From Alphaproteobacteria bacterium (GTDB lineage: Bacteria > Planctomycetota > Phycisphaerae > UBA1845): a stretch of DNA of 64,000 bases. Made by a program: the position numbers and the translations under genes. Within the stretch, counting starts at the first letter, position 1. Every line of letters begins with the position of its first letter. Location: the NCBI GenBank assembly GCA_028285105.1, contig JANQQE010000024.1, positions 494,230 through 558,229 on the forward strand. The letters are read 5' to 3'. The notes under the pieces were generated by a model that did not search any database, had not been told where the DNA came from, and was given only the letters and a program-made list of their open reading frames with translations. This document shows, piece by piece, positions 37,008 to 44,981 of this stretch.

Positions 37008-37726
37008 CGCATCGGTGCATGACGATGGGAAAAAAGAAAACCCCGACTCGAAATAAATCGAAAACAACGACGAACAACTACTGGTGCGGCAGAGAAAATT
37101 CAAATTCGATGCAAGCGAACCATGGGACAGCCGTCGCTGCATTACGCAAGAAGGACAAGCGACTTCGCAACATCATCAACGCATGCGGCCCATGCACGTT
37201 GAAGCCGAAGCGCGGATACTTCGAAGCGCTTTGTCGGGCCATCGTGGGACAGCAGTTGGCCGTCAAGGCGGCTGCGACGATTTACGAGCGTTTCAGAAAA
37301 CTCTTTGCCAACGGTCGCCCCAACCCTGATGAACTGCTGCGAATCCCCAAACGAAAGCTCAGGGCGGCAGGCTTATCCAATCAGAAAATGAGCTATCTGC
37401 TCGACCTGGCCATCCATTTTACAGAGGGAACCATTCCGCATCGCCGCCTGAGTCGAATGACCGACGATGACGTGATCGAGACGTTGACAATTGTAAAAGG
37501 GATCGGCGTCTGGACGGCTCAGATGTTCTTGATGTTCGTGCTTGCCCGCCCGGACGTTTGGCCGACCGGCGACCTGGGCATTCGGCGGGCATTGGAGCGT
37601 TCGTTTGAAGTTTCGACGGAAGCAAGCCTGGACGATTTGGAGCAGATGGGCGAACCCTGGCGCCCCTATAGAAGCTACGCAGCATGGTATCTGTGGCGAA
37701 GCCTGGATGCAGTGCCTGTGAAATAG
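36995..37726 (+). CDS. DNA-3-methyladenine glycosylase II (AlkA-type, HhH-GPD)
   Basis: Up to 243 residues. Base-excision enzyme that removes alkylated purines. The HhH-GPD fold is clear: GYFEALCRAIVGQQLAVKAA, RAAGLSNQKMSYLLDLA, then the hairpin IVKGIGVWTAQMFL and the catalytic aspartate in VWPTGDLGIRRAL. The final WRPYRSYAAWYLWRSLD matches AlkA-like enzymes. The track start overlaps the helicase gene by 13 bases; ATG 37025 (MGKKKTPT) or 37109 (MQANHG) are possible, since the first 40 residues are basic and not conserved. It forms a repair unit with lexA and the helicase. Confidence 0.9.
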   Translation: MAQLTHRCMTMGKKKTPTRNKSKTTTNNYWCGRENSNSMQANHGTAVAALRKKDKRLRNIINACGPCTLKPKRGYFEALCRAIVGQQLAVKAAATIYERFRKLFANGRPNPDELLRIPKRKLRAAGLSNQKMSYLLDLAIHFTEGTIPHRRLSRMTDDDVIETLTIVKGIGVWTAQMFLMFVLARPDVWPTGDLGIRRALERSFEVSTEASLDDLEQMGEPWRPYRSYAAWYLWRSLDAVPVK

Positions 37727-38123
37727 TGCGGTTTCAAAATTCATTTGAGCCTTCACGGTCGCATCTCAGCACGTCAAGATGTGTCAAGTTGTAACAATGA
37801 AATCTGTATATTCGGCCTGCGAAAGCAAGGAAGTTGACGCAATTAATTTGTAGCCAAAAACCATAACAAAACTTTTACGTTCGTTGGTTTACTGTATCAT
37901 TTGAGACCCTAAACTATACACTTGAAAATAGGCCGAGGACTCAATTGCGAGGATAATGGTTTGAAACCAAGACTGAGCCTTGACGAGTAATCGTGATAAG
38001 TGTCAGATGTTTGTCACTTTAACCAAGCGATCCAAGGGTGTTAATGAAAGGATGCCTGTCGGCATGCTTGCTGCACGCTGGGCCAAGAACGAAAACTGAG
38101 CCGTAAAATCATCAGGGTTGATC
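37727..38123. other. AT-richer intergenic region of about 400 bases
   Basis: No gene is seen. The DNA is noticeably AT-richer than the flanking operon and marks the change from repair genes to pilin-like genes. A TTGACG occurs near 37835 but has no good -10 partner at 16-18 bases. Confidence 0.3.
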
Positions 38124-38477
38124 ATGAGCGATTCTGCCAAGAAAGGTATCAAGATAGGCGCTTCAATCGTGGTGCTGATTATAGCCTTTTTCATGATTCG
38201 CGGATCCGTTCGTGACGAACTGGTTGATTCCGTGAATACCCGCGTGTTCAAGGACAAGGATTCCGGCGAATTGTTCAGAGTCTCGATTGGCCCAGGCAAG
38301 AAATACTTCCCGGCGGAGAATCCAAATACAGGTCAGATGACACTCTTCCCGACAGAAGTCTGTTTCAAAAATGAATGTGGTGATAATGAAGGAACTCGCG
38401 TTATTCTTAACACCCTGTTAGATAAGCCGGGGCCAACCTTTTGCCCGAAATGCGGCGCGCTGGTTTCTTCGCGTTAA
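38124..38477 (+). CDS. Small membrane-anchored protein with Cys pairs
   Basis: 117 residues from the ATG at 38124 with AGGG upstream. An N-terminal transmembrane segment (ASIVVLIIAFFMIRGSV) is followed by a soluble part with two Cys groups, CFKNEC and CPKC, that could form one zinc ribbon. It is probably anchored with the soluble part outside or in the cytoplasm; the topology is not certain. I do not recognise the family. The gene begins a group of short single-pass proteins that includes the prepilin-like gene downstream. Confidence 0.65.
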   Translation: MSDSAKKGIKIGASIVVLIIAFFMIRGSVRDELVDSVNTRVFKDKDSGELFRVSIGPGKKYFPAENPNTGQMTLFPTEVCFKNECGDNEGTRVILNTLLDKPGPTFCPKCGALVSSR

Positions 38478-38698
38478 AACGTTTCAAATCAATCAAGAAT
38501 GTTGCTCAGAATCGGTCTAGAGAGGCAAAAATCGCTGATTCGTATCGAATCGCCAAACCCATTTGAGCGATGCATTGGATTTTGCTGAATGCAAAAAACG
38601 GGAAGCACGACGGCATATAATTGGCAATCTGACGGCGAATTCTGATAAAATGTTATCAAATGCTGGAATCAATTGGTCTGCCTGATGGGATCGAGGTC

Positions 38699-39793
38699 AT
38701 GAAACATAGACATAGAAAAGTCATTGCATTTACGTTGGTGGAGTTGTTAGTGGTCGTTTCGATCATCGCACTGCTGATTTCAATATTGCTCCCCTCTCTT
38801 CAAAGGGCCCGTGATCAAGCCAAGCAAGTTAAATGCCTTGCCCACCAAAGCGGGTTGGCCAAGGCTGCTATTTCATACACAACAGAAGAAAACGATTGGA
38901 TTCCAGGGTCGCCTGGAACATCAGGTTCTATGCTTCTTGGCAAGGACTGGGGAGCAGCCAATGTGGTCGATCTGCCACGGAATGCTGTTCAAGTTTACGA
39001 TTGGATGGGCGCGTTGGCTGGCGTCCAAATGTCATTCAGCATGCCAGCCAATCGCGTTCAACGATGGAAAATACTGGTTGAAGGAATATTTGAATGCCCC
39101 TCCAATCGATTTACCGCCCCGTCTTGGGGAGGAACCGATCCTGAGCAATTGTTCCCAAACCAAAAGCTCGTCAGCTATAACATGATGCGAAACATGTTGT
39201 GGTGGGAAAATGCAGATGATACGCCTTCTTTTCCAAACAACACAGACGTTGTCATGCACCGAACCATACCGGATGGCTCGTTGCTCCCACCGGGCTATGC
39301 CCCAAAAATCAATCAAGTGGGCCAACCAAGTGAGAAAGTCTTCATTTCGGATGGTTCCCGGTTTACAAAGCTTGAGAATGAAAGCGATCTCAACAGCCCA
39401 GTGATTCTCGATTACGATTCCGACTGGAAAGCTGGGTTTGGCGGGGCGTTTGCAGATGGAGGTCCGACCGTTCAATCAAGATATACGCGATCGTTCCGAC
39501 TCAATGAACCTTCAAAGTTTTTCGCATACCGTCACAGAAAAGGTCGAAAAACCGGCGCACAGTCCCAAGGCGCTTTGGACAAATCGAACGGACTTGTCGC
39601 CGCATTTTGGGATGGGCATGGCGAGTGGATGACAGCAGCCAAGTCTCGCTTACCAGATCGTTGGTGGCCCAAGGGAACCAAGATTGGGCTGGGCGACTTC
39701 AATGCGCGAACCAGGGATGCTCTTATCGATAGCGTTGGAGTAGGTTATCTCTCGCTATTTGACAGCAACAATCAATACAATGTCCGCAGATAA
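38699..39793 (+). CDS. Prepilin-type N-terminal methylation protein
   Basis: About 364 residues from the ATG at 38699, with GAGG just upstream. The N-terminus has a basic leader (MKHRHRKVIA) and the type IV prepilin motif FTLVELLVVVSIIALLISIL, cleaved before Phe and inserted as a pseudopilin-like helix. The large C-terminal domain ends near AAFWDGHGEW, the WDGH/DG-type motif of the abundant planctomycete pseudopilin-like proteins. Likely exported and anchored; the role is unknown. It is transcribed alone and followed by a terminator. Confidence 0.85.
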   Translation: MKHRHRKVIAFTLVELLVVVSIIALLISILLPSLQRARDQAKQVKCLAHQSGLAKAAISYTTEENDWIPGSPGTSGSMLLGKDWGAANVVDLPRNAVQVYDWMGALAGVQMSFSMPANRVQRWKILVEGIFECPSNRFTAPSWGGTDPEQLFPNQKLVSYNMMRNMLWWENADDTPSFPNNTDVVMHRTIPDGSLLPPGYAPKINQVGQPSEKVFISDGSRFTKLENESDLNSPVILDYDSDWKAGFGGAFADGGPTVQSRYTRSFRLNEPSKFFAYRHRKGRKTGAQSQGALDKSNGLVAAFWDGHGEWMTAAKSRLPDRWWPKGTKIGLGDFNARTRDALIDSVGVGYLSLFDSNNQYNVRR

Positions 39794-39889
39794 AAGGGGA
39801 GTATTTCAAAGACTTTTCTGGCCTTTGCCATCGTTGTTCTTGGGGCTGGCCATCTCCGAATTGAGCGGCTACCCGATCAACCAATCAAC

Positions 39890-39928
39890 AACAGCCCGCG
39901 TACCGTTTGGTGCCGGGCTGTTTTCGTT
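39890..39928 (+). terminator. Rho-independent terminator after the prepilin-like gene
   Basis: AACAGCCCG (39890-39898) pairs with CGGGCTGTT (39914-39922) and is followed by TTCGTTT. It separates the prepilin-like gene from the next anchored protein. Confidence 0.75.
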
Positions 39929-39959
39929 TGGGTGAATTTCGACAGGTGAGGAATGGGCG

Positions 39960-40463
39960 ATGAGCAACGTTCTTCGACGTGGCAAACGATGGGTGGCTGG
40001 ATTTGCCTTCGTGTTCTTGCTGACGGCACTGGTGGTATTTGCTTCTGACGCTTTTCGCCAAACGCGAGACTTGAACAATCGCCTGATCTGCGGCACTCGA
40101 ATGAAAGGATTTGGGACGGCGGTCAGAATCTATTCGACTGAGAGCGAACTTTCGGTCGATAACGCACTTCAGTCTCTGCATCCGCATGGCGACGAATTGA
40201 ACATTTGCCCTTCAAGCGGCAAGCCGTTCTTGCTCGCACCGATTTCAGATGTGGACGCCATTGACGGTTTTCCTCAGACTGTCGTGATGTACGAGCCTCT
40301 GTCTTACCACGGCGGAGAGGGTGCAAACATTCTCTACGGTGACGGACACGCCTCGTTTGCGAATCCACAAGACTATCGAGAGGCCATTGCAAAGTCATGG
40401 TCGAGCGGCGTTTGGGATGTGGAGTCCAATGGGCAGGAACCACCGAAAGTGAATTCAGATTGA
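39960..40463 (+). CDS. Single-pass exported protein with a YGDGH motif
   Basis: 167 residues. A basic start and one hydrophobic segment (WVAGFAFVFLLTALVVFAS) anchor it; there is no FTLVEL prepilin site. The C-terminal part contains YHGGEGANILYGDGHASF, the H-x-DG pattern seen at the end of planctomycete pseudopilin-like proteins, and one CGT and one CPS cysteine. It may be a degenerate relative of the preceding prepilin-like gene that has lost its processing site. GTGAGGAATGGGCG precedes the ATG. Confidence 0.7.
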   Translation: MSNVLRRGKRWVAGFAFVFLLTALVVFASDAFRQTRDLNNRLICGTRMKGFGTAVRIYSTESELSVDNALQSLHPHGDELNICPSSGKPFLLAPISDVDAIDGFPQTVVMYEPLSYHGGEGANILYGDGHASFANPQDYREAIAKSWSSGVWDVESNGQEPPKVNSD

Positions 40464-40512
40464 GATTAGCTTGCGATCTTTCCGTACAGAAATGTCGTCT
40501 GACCCGAAAGCG

Positions 40513-40545
40513 AAAAAAGGCGGCCAGGTTTCCCTAACCGCCTTT
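40513..40545 (-). terminator. Terminator of the tRNA-Leu gene
   Basis: On the minus strand AAGGCGG (complement of 40538-40544) pairs with CCGCCTT (complement of 40517-40523) and is followed by TTTT. It lies directly after the tRNA. Confidence 0.75.
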
Positions 40546-40557
40546 CATTGCTTGACT

Positions 40558-40641
40558 TGCGGATGAGAGGATTCGAACCTCCACTGGGTTGCCCCAACTG
40601 GCACCTGAAGCCAGCGCGTCTGCCAATTCCGCCACATCCGC
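40558..40641 (-). tRNA. tRNA-Leu(CAG)
   Basis: 84-base type II tRNA. The acceptor stem GCGGATG/CATCCGC is perfect, the anticodon stem CTGGC/GCCAG holds loop TTCAGGT with anticodon CAG (reads CUG), a long variable arm (TTGGG gcaa CCCAG) marks leucine, and the T loop TTCGAAT is intact. The discriminator is A and CCA is not encoded. Confidence 0.97.
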
Positions 40642-41119
40642 TCACGTTCTTTGCGATCAACCTTCACGCTCGATTGCGTGCCAAAGCTTACTGTCGCCTG
40701 TCAATGCGTCAAGATACGCAGGCCGGCGGCTGACAGCCGATGTTTGACAACCCGCGGTTCTAGTGGGCAGATTCCATGGAGGCAACCGAAACCGCGATTC
40801 GACCATTAAGGCCATACTGCACGGACACCACCGATTTCAGTCTGGCTAAAGTTCTCGCCGATTTTGACCCCTTAAGGGCCGATCCCTGCCAGGTTAGACG
40901 ACGCAACAGGCTTGACCGGTCAATTGATTCCGCAATAATCGATTGCCTGACCGATATCCTGCGTGAGAGAATCGGGCGCACTCATGGTGCCCCATTCAAA
41001 TCGAACAGGCTTTGCCCGCTCACGAAGCGCTGCCCCGGGAGGATAAATCCTTGCATTCACTTGAGATCAATGACCCTGTATCCACCGGAGGTTGCCAGCA
41101 TTCCGCAGGTGCCATTCAG
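40642..41119. other. Intergenic region upstream of a lipoprotein gene
   Basis: 478 bases. On the minus strand it carries the tRNA promoter candidate (40685-40712). The plus-strand ORF 40776-41141 has no ribosome binding site, domain or signal and overlaps the next gene's start, so I do not call it. Confidence 0.4.
40685..40712 (-). promoter_or_regulatory. Candidate promoter for tRNA-Leu
   Basis: On the minus strand TTGACG (complement of 40707-40712), 16 bases, then TAAGCT (complement of 40685-40690), about 44 bases before the tRNA 5' end. Confidence 0.35.
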
Positions 41120-41986
41120 ATGGACAGCGCTCAAAACGTAAGTCATCGCCATCTCCAATTGCGGTGCAGACTGGTCGCACTGCTCGCCATTTGCAGCAGC
41201 ATTTCGACGATGACAGGTTGCGCCAGCGTGTTCAACCCTTCATTCCTGAGTTTGGTCACAACACCGACGCCGGATTCATCCGGCATCGTAAACGATGTCA
41301 CGCTCGCCAACGCACCGGGGCATGTCCCGGTCTTTTTGATTAACAACACGCGATTCGACTCCGCGTTGATCGATTACATGCAAAGCATCGGTATCGATAC
41401 GAGTGACCCGAATTTGCGACCGCGCGTTCGCGTGCGTACGACCATCAACTACGTCAACGGTAATTCCAACACGATCGAGTTCCTCGACGGATCGGACATC
41501 GTTCAAGGCACGGTGCTAACGGACGACGGCATTCAGGAGAACCCGCTGGTTCCCCGTCAACTCACCGAGAATACACTCACCAGCGTCGTCGGAGTTTGCA
41601 ATGTTGGCAACATCCAACCCGATGCAAGTATAGAAGTTTTTGTGCCTGTGTTCCTGAAGGTGATCGGCTTCGAAAACACGAACTTAATCGTCCAAGTGCG
41701 GGTATTGAACGAAACCATTCCGCCCCGCTTTACGATTCTTCAGCGGGACGATGTCGATGCGAACTTCAATGTCACGCTTCAGCGTAACTTCGATATTCGC
41801 GACGTTCCGGTACCAGCCAACGGCGTGCAATGCGGAAGCGTCGTCGCGTTTATTCTTACGGGAACGTTGCGGGTACCGTTCACCGTGGACGAGTTGGGAC
41901 AAACTGCTCCCGGTTACCTCGACTTTGACGATGCGGCTGAGGCGTCCAATCCGGGTCGCTTCGAATTCCAAACAACGGTGCGATAG
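41120..41986 (+). CDS. Predicted lipoprotein (NPSFL group, member 1)
   Basis: About 288 residues from ATG 41120. The signal ends in a lipobox TMTGC, directly followed by ASVFNPSFLSLV. The mature protein is mostly beta with no enzyme motif. Stretches such as GHVPVFLINNTRFDSALIDY and TNLIVQVRVLNETIPPRF suggest an extracellular beta-sandwich. The longer ORF from 41012 lacks a ribosome binding site. The next two genes on the same strand share the short NPSFL-like motif near their N-termini, pointing to a small operon of related surface proteins. Function unknown. Confidence 0.7.
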   Translation: MDSAQNVSHRHLQLRCRLVALLAICSSISTMTGCASVFNPSFLSLVTTPTPDSSGIVNDVTLANAPGHVPVFLINNTRFDSALIDYMQSIGIDTSDPNLRPRVRVRTTINYVNGNSNTIEFLDGSDIVQGTVLTDDGIQENPLVPRQLTENTLTSVVGVCNVGNIQPDASIEVFVPVFLKVIGFENTNLIVQVRVLNETIPPRFTILQRDDVDANFNVTLQRNFDIRDVPVPANGVQCGSVVAFILTGTLRVPFTVDELGQTAPGYLDFDDAAEASNPGRFEFQTTVR

Positions 41987-42015
41987 GAACAACGGTGCGA
42001 CAGATGGAAACACAC

Positions 42016-42666
42016 ATGATTAAGCCAATGAAGTACCGCGGATTGCCCGGATTGATGCTGCTGGTGATGTCGATGGTTGGTTGCAACCCGGCACTGCTTC
42101 TCAATCCGAGTTTTCTGAATCAGCAGACGGGTGAAGTCTTCCCGCTGGTCCCTGGCGATCGCACCGGATTCATTCTGGTCCGGGCAAATAACTCGTCATC
42201 GGCACCGATCGAATTTGTCATTACCGCCGAACAACGAATTCCATCGGATGACGACCCATCGGGTTTTACGATTGAAAAGCAAACATTCCGAGTGCTGACC
42301 CAGCCCCAGCAAGCCGCAAATGACCTGGGCGTTCTCATTGAATGTCCCGTGTTTCGACTTGGACTCGGAGAAGATCTGGACCGACCCGGTTCCGAGCCGG
42401 GTCTCTTTGTCGGGGCGACAGCCGTCGGTGCCGGCGGGTTTGGTGTGCCTTCCAACGTCAACCCGCTCAACAGCGACACGTCGAATTTCGATTGCGGCGA
42501 TACGGTTGTGTTCCAGGCAAGGGAAGCGCCCAATACTGCCGGTGGCGTGGTGGCTGCTTCGTTTGTACTTGACGACGAAGGATTCAGCGGCGATATCATC
42601 GGCCTGGATACTTTCGGAAATGCGCGGGCGCTGTTGGAAGAACAACGCCTGACTGAAGATCAGTAA
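42016..42666 (+). CDS. Predicted lipoprotein (NPSFL group, member 2)
   Basis: About 216 residues from ATG 42016, which has GGAA six bases upstream (41995 and 42004 are weaker). Signal with lipobox SMVGC, then NPALLLNPSFLNQQTG, sharing NPSFL with its upstream neighbour. The mature part is a beta-rich domain (DRTGFILVRANNSSSAPIEF) with two cysteines in ECP and DCG. It starts 30 bases after the previous stop, so it is co-transcribed. Function unknown. Confidence 0.7.
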   Translation: MIKPMKYRGLPGLMLLVMSMVGCNPALLLNPSFLNQQTGEVFPLVPGDRTGFILVRANNSSSAPIEFVITAEQRIPSDDDPSGFTIEKQTFRVLTQPQQAANDLGVLIECPVFRLGLGEDLDRPGSEPGLFVGATAVGAGGFGVPSNVNPLNSDTSNFDCGDTVVFQAREAPNTAGGVVAASFVLDDEGFSGDIIGLDTFGNARALLEEQRLTEDQ

Positions 42667-42690
42667 AAACCTTTCAAGCGATTGCAAATC

Positions 42691-42891
42691 ATGAAGCCTT
42701 CCCAACAAAAACACCGCCAGTCGATCTGGGCGGCAATGATGATCGTCGGCACCTGTTTCGCAGGAACGTGCCAAGTTCGCGTTCGCGACTCAGTCGTGTT
42801 CGGTACGCAGAACTTTATTCTCAATACGCTACTCAACCCGGCGAACTTCATCGTCACCGCCGACGATATTGCCGGAAACACAACGCCATGA
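42691..42891 (+). CDS. Short exported protein (NPSFL group, member 3)
   Basis: 66 residues from ATG 42691. A signal peptide (SIWAAMMIVGTCFAGTCQ) is followed by only about 40 residues including ILNTLLNPANFIV, similar to the NPSFL region of the two preceding lipoproteins. It may be a very short family member or the remnant of a longer one. It starts 24 bases after the previous stop. No strong ribosome binding site. Confidence 0.5.
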   Translation: MKPSQQKHRQSIWAAMMIVGTCFAGTCQVRVRDSVVFGTQNFILNTLLNPANFIVTADDIAGNTTP

Positions 42892-42975
42892 CCCAATTCT
42901 CTTGTTCGAATTGACGTGCCATCTGGCATAGTTGCCACGTTCGACACACACCGTCCCCACCCTTACGATGTTGTC

Positions 42976-43833
42976 ATGCCCGACTCATCCAAATCGAAGG
43001 TCATCTTGATCACCGGTTGCAGTAGCGGAATCGGTTTCGCCGCTGCCAACTTGCTCGCGGAATCCGGACACCTTGTTTACGCCACTGCCCGCCGCAACGA
43101 GTCGGTCGCAAAACTTGACGAATGGTCGAAGGCGTTTTCGGGTCGGGCAGTCGCCGATCAGCTTGATGTTACCGACGCTTCCAGCATCGATCAGGTTGTC
43201 TCGCGAATCGAAAGCGAACGAGGGCAGATCGATTGCGTCGTGAACAATGCCGGGTATGGACAGGCCGGTCCGGTTGAAGAAGTCTCGATTGACGCTTGGC
43301 GCGAGCAGTTTGAAACCAACGTATTCGGTGTAGCGGCCATTAATCAATGCGTGTTGCCGATGATGCGAAAGCAACGTAGCGGGCGGGTCATCAACATATC
43401 CAGCGTCGTCGCCCATCTGTCGCTTCCGATGATGGGGCCCTATTGTGCGAGCAAGCATGCCGTCGATGCGATGTCGCTGGCACTTCGCATTGAACTCGCT
43501 CCCTTCGGAATCGATGTCATACTCATCGAGCCCGGCCCGATCGAAACGGAGTTTCGCTCCAACGTCGATCAAAACCTTGAAACCCAAACAGACGAAAACA
43601 GTCCCTACAAGAAGCTCGGTGATGCGATGAACAGTTACTGGAATCGCAGCTTTGGAAAAACAGCGGCCAAACCGATTGCGGTGGCTCGTGCGATCAAGAA
43701 AGCCGTCGAGTCAAAGCACCCCAAGACGCGCTACCGAATTACCGCACCCGCGAAGTTCGCTCCCCATCTCGTCTCGCATCTACCCGATCGCCTGCTGGAC
43801 CGAATCATTCACTGGCAACTCAAACTCAAATAG
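42976..43833 (+). CDS. Short-chain dehydrogenase/reductase
   Basis: About 285 residues from ATG 42976; the ORF's first 20 residues before it are not SDR-like. Classical SDR: NAD(P) loop TGCSSGIG, NNAGYG, the serine strand ISSVVAHLS, and the active-site YCASK, with the PGPIETEF loop after it. Arg residues following the second strand (YATARRNE) suggest NADPH. Substrate unknown. Not obviously linked to its neighbours. Confidence 0.9.
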   Translation: MPDSSKSKVILITGCSSGIGFAAANLLAESGHLVYATARRNESVAKLDEWSKAFSGRAVADQLDVTDASSIDQVVSRIESERGQIDCVVNNAGYGQAGPVEEVSIDAWREQFETNVFGVAAINQCVLPMMRKQRSGRVINISSVVAHLSLPMMGPYCASKHAVDAMSLALRIELAPFGIDVILIEPGPIETEFRSNVDQNLETQTDENSPYKKLGDAMNSYWNRSFGKTAAKPIAVARAIKKAVESKHPKTRYRITAPAKFAPHLVSHLPDRLLDRIIHWQLKLK

Positions 43834-43859
43834 AAGTATCTGCCATTGCGGGCTGCGTT

Positions 43860-44153
43860 TTATTGATCGTTCGACATGCGCGCTTCGATTGATGCCGCGA
43901 TCGATTCAGCGGCATTGGGGGACAGGGACGACGTGCTTGATTTTGGAAAGTCGCTCGTTTTGTCGCGCCCCAACCTGAGTGCCTCGCGCATCAGTTTGGC
44001 ATCTCGTCGAAATTTGCGACATGCACGGCAGTACAACAAATGCAGCTTCACCGCACTTCGCTGCGAGAATGACAGCGACTCATCCATCGACAGCGAAATC
44101 AGCCGGGCGTGATCCTCGCATTTGGCATTAAGAAGTTTGAAGAATTCAATCAT
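43860..44153 (-). CDS. Putative zinc-binding anti-sigma factor
   Basis: 97 residues. Its core CEDH...HLLYCRACRKF gives the H-x3-C-x2-C arrangement of ZAS/zf-HC2 anti-sigma domains that clasp ECF sigma factors. No transmembrane segment is visible, so it would be a soluble regulator. It lies 46 bases after the ECF sigma gene on the same strand, the standard sigma/anti-sigma order. Confidence 0.75.
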   Translation of the reverse strand: MIEFFKLLNAKCEDHARLISLSMDESLSFSQRSAVKLHLLYCRACRKFRRDAKLMREALRLGRDKTSDFPKSSTSSLSPNAAESIAASIEARMSNDQ

Positions 44154-44199
44154 GACAATGCCTGACTCTTAACACTCCGGCATACTGCGGTGACCAAGG

Positions 44200-44799
44200 C
44201 TATTTTGAAAACCACTTCGACTCGAGACATCGGCGCAAACTCAACCGCGCCCGATGGATTCTCGCCCACATATTGGTCGAAGTAATTCCCAATATCGTAC
44301 AAACTTCCTGACTTTCAATTCCATCAATCTCACGAAGAATAAATGTGGTGGCGAGTTTATCGGGCAGGGATTCGATGCAAGACGCCAGCACCGCTTGGAA
44401 CTCCTGATCCTCTATGACTTTACCGGGGTCCTGATTCCAACGGACAAAACGCCCCGTCCAATGTCCCTTCCGATCAAAATGCACGTCTTCCGCGAACGTC
44501 TCCGACTGCGCTTCGGCAGATTTTTGACGTGACCGCTTGCGAAGATGGTCGATGATTTTGTGCTTTAATATCCCCACCAACCAGGTGCGTTCTGCGGCTT
44601 CTCCGGTGAATCGATGACGCGCCTCGTACGCCCCCATCAGGCAATCCTGCACCAAGTCCTCGGCGATTTCGCGATCGCGCACCCGCAGCATCGCGTAGCC
44701 GAACAACGCATCTCCATGAAGGCGCACCCATCTCGTCGGGTCCAATCCTTCGGGCGAACCGTGCCTGTGCGTCGCGGCTGAATTCGGCGTGGTCGTCAT
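44200..44799 (-). CDS. ECF-type RNA polymerase sigma factor
   Basis: About 199 residues from ATG 44799. Region 2 (DALFGYAMLRVRDREIAEDL, then TWLVGILKHKIIDHLRKRSR) binds core polymerase and the -10 element; region 4 (LPDKLATTFILREIDGIESQ, ILGITSTNMWARIHRARLSL) binds the -35 element. It precedes the anti-sigma gene and is divergent from the PEP-CTERM gene. Upstream, a TATATT on the minus strand (complement of 44830-44835) could be its -10. The regulon is not known from sequence. Confidence 0.92.
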   Translation of the reverse strand: MTTTPNSAATHRHGSPEGLDPTRWVRLHGDALFGYAMLRVRDREIAEDLVQDCLMGAYEARHRFTGEAAERTWLVGILKHKIIDHLRKRSRQKSAEAQSETFAEDVHFDRKGHWTGRFVRWNQDPGKVIEDQEFQAVLASCIESLPDKLATTFILREIDGIESQEVCTILGITSTNMWARIHRARLSLRRCLESKWFSK

Positions 44800-44981
44800 T
44801 AAATCCATTAAACCAACCCGTTACGAAAAAATATAGTCGTACGGAAAATTACTCTGTAAGGATATTCGCAGACGCACGACCAATCATGCAAATCAAGCTT
44901 AGTCGAAATGTGGTTGGGGTTGGCCCGGCCATCGAGAGAAATCGACGAATTTCGCAAACTGAACCTGGGAGGAGATCAAAG

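Noticed and set aside
40776-41141. 121-codon ORF between the tRNA and the lipoprotein gene
   Set aside because: No ribosome binding site or domain, and it overlaps the start of a better-supported gene.
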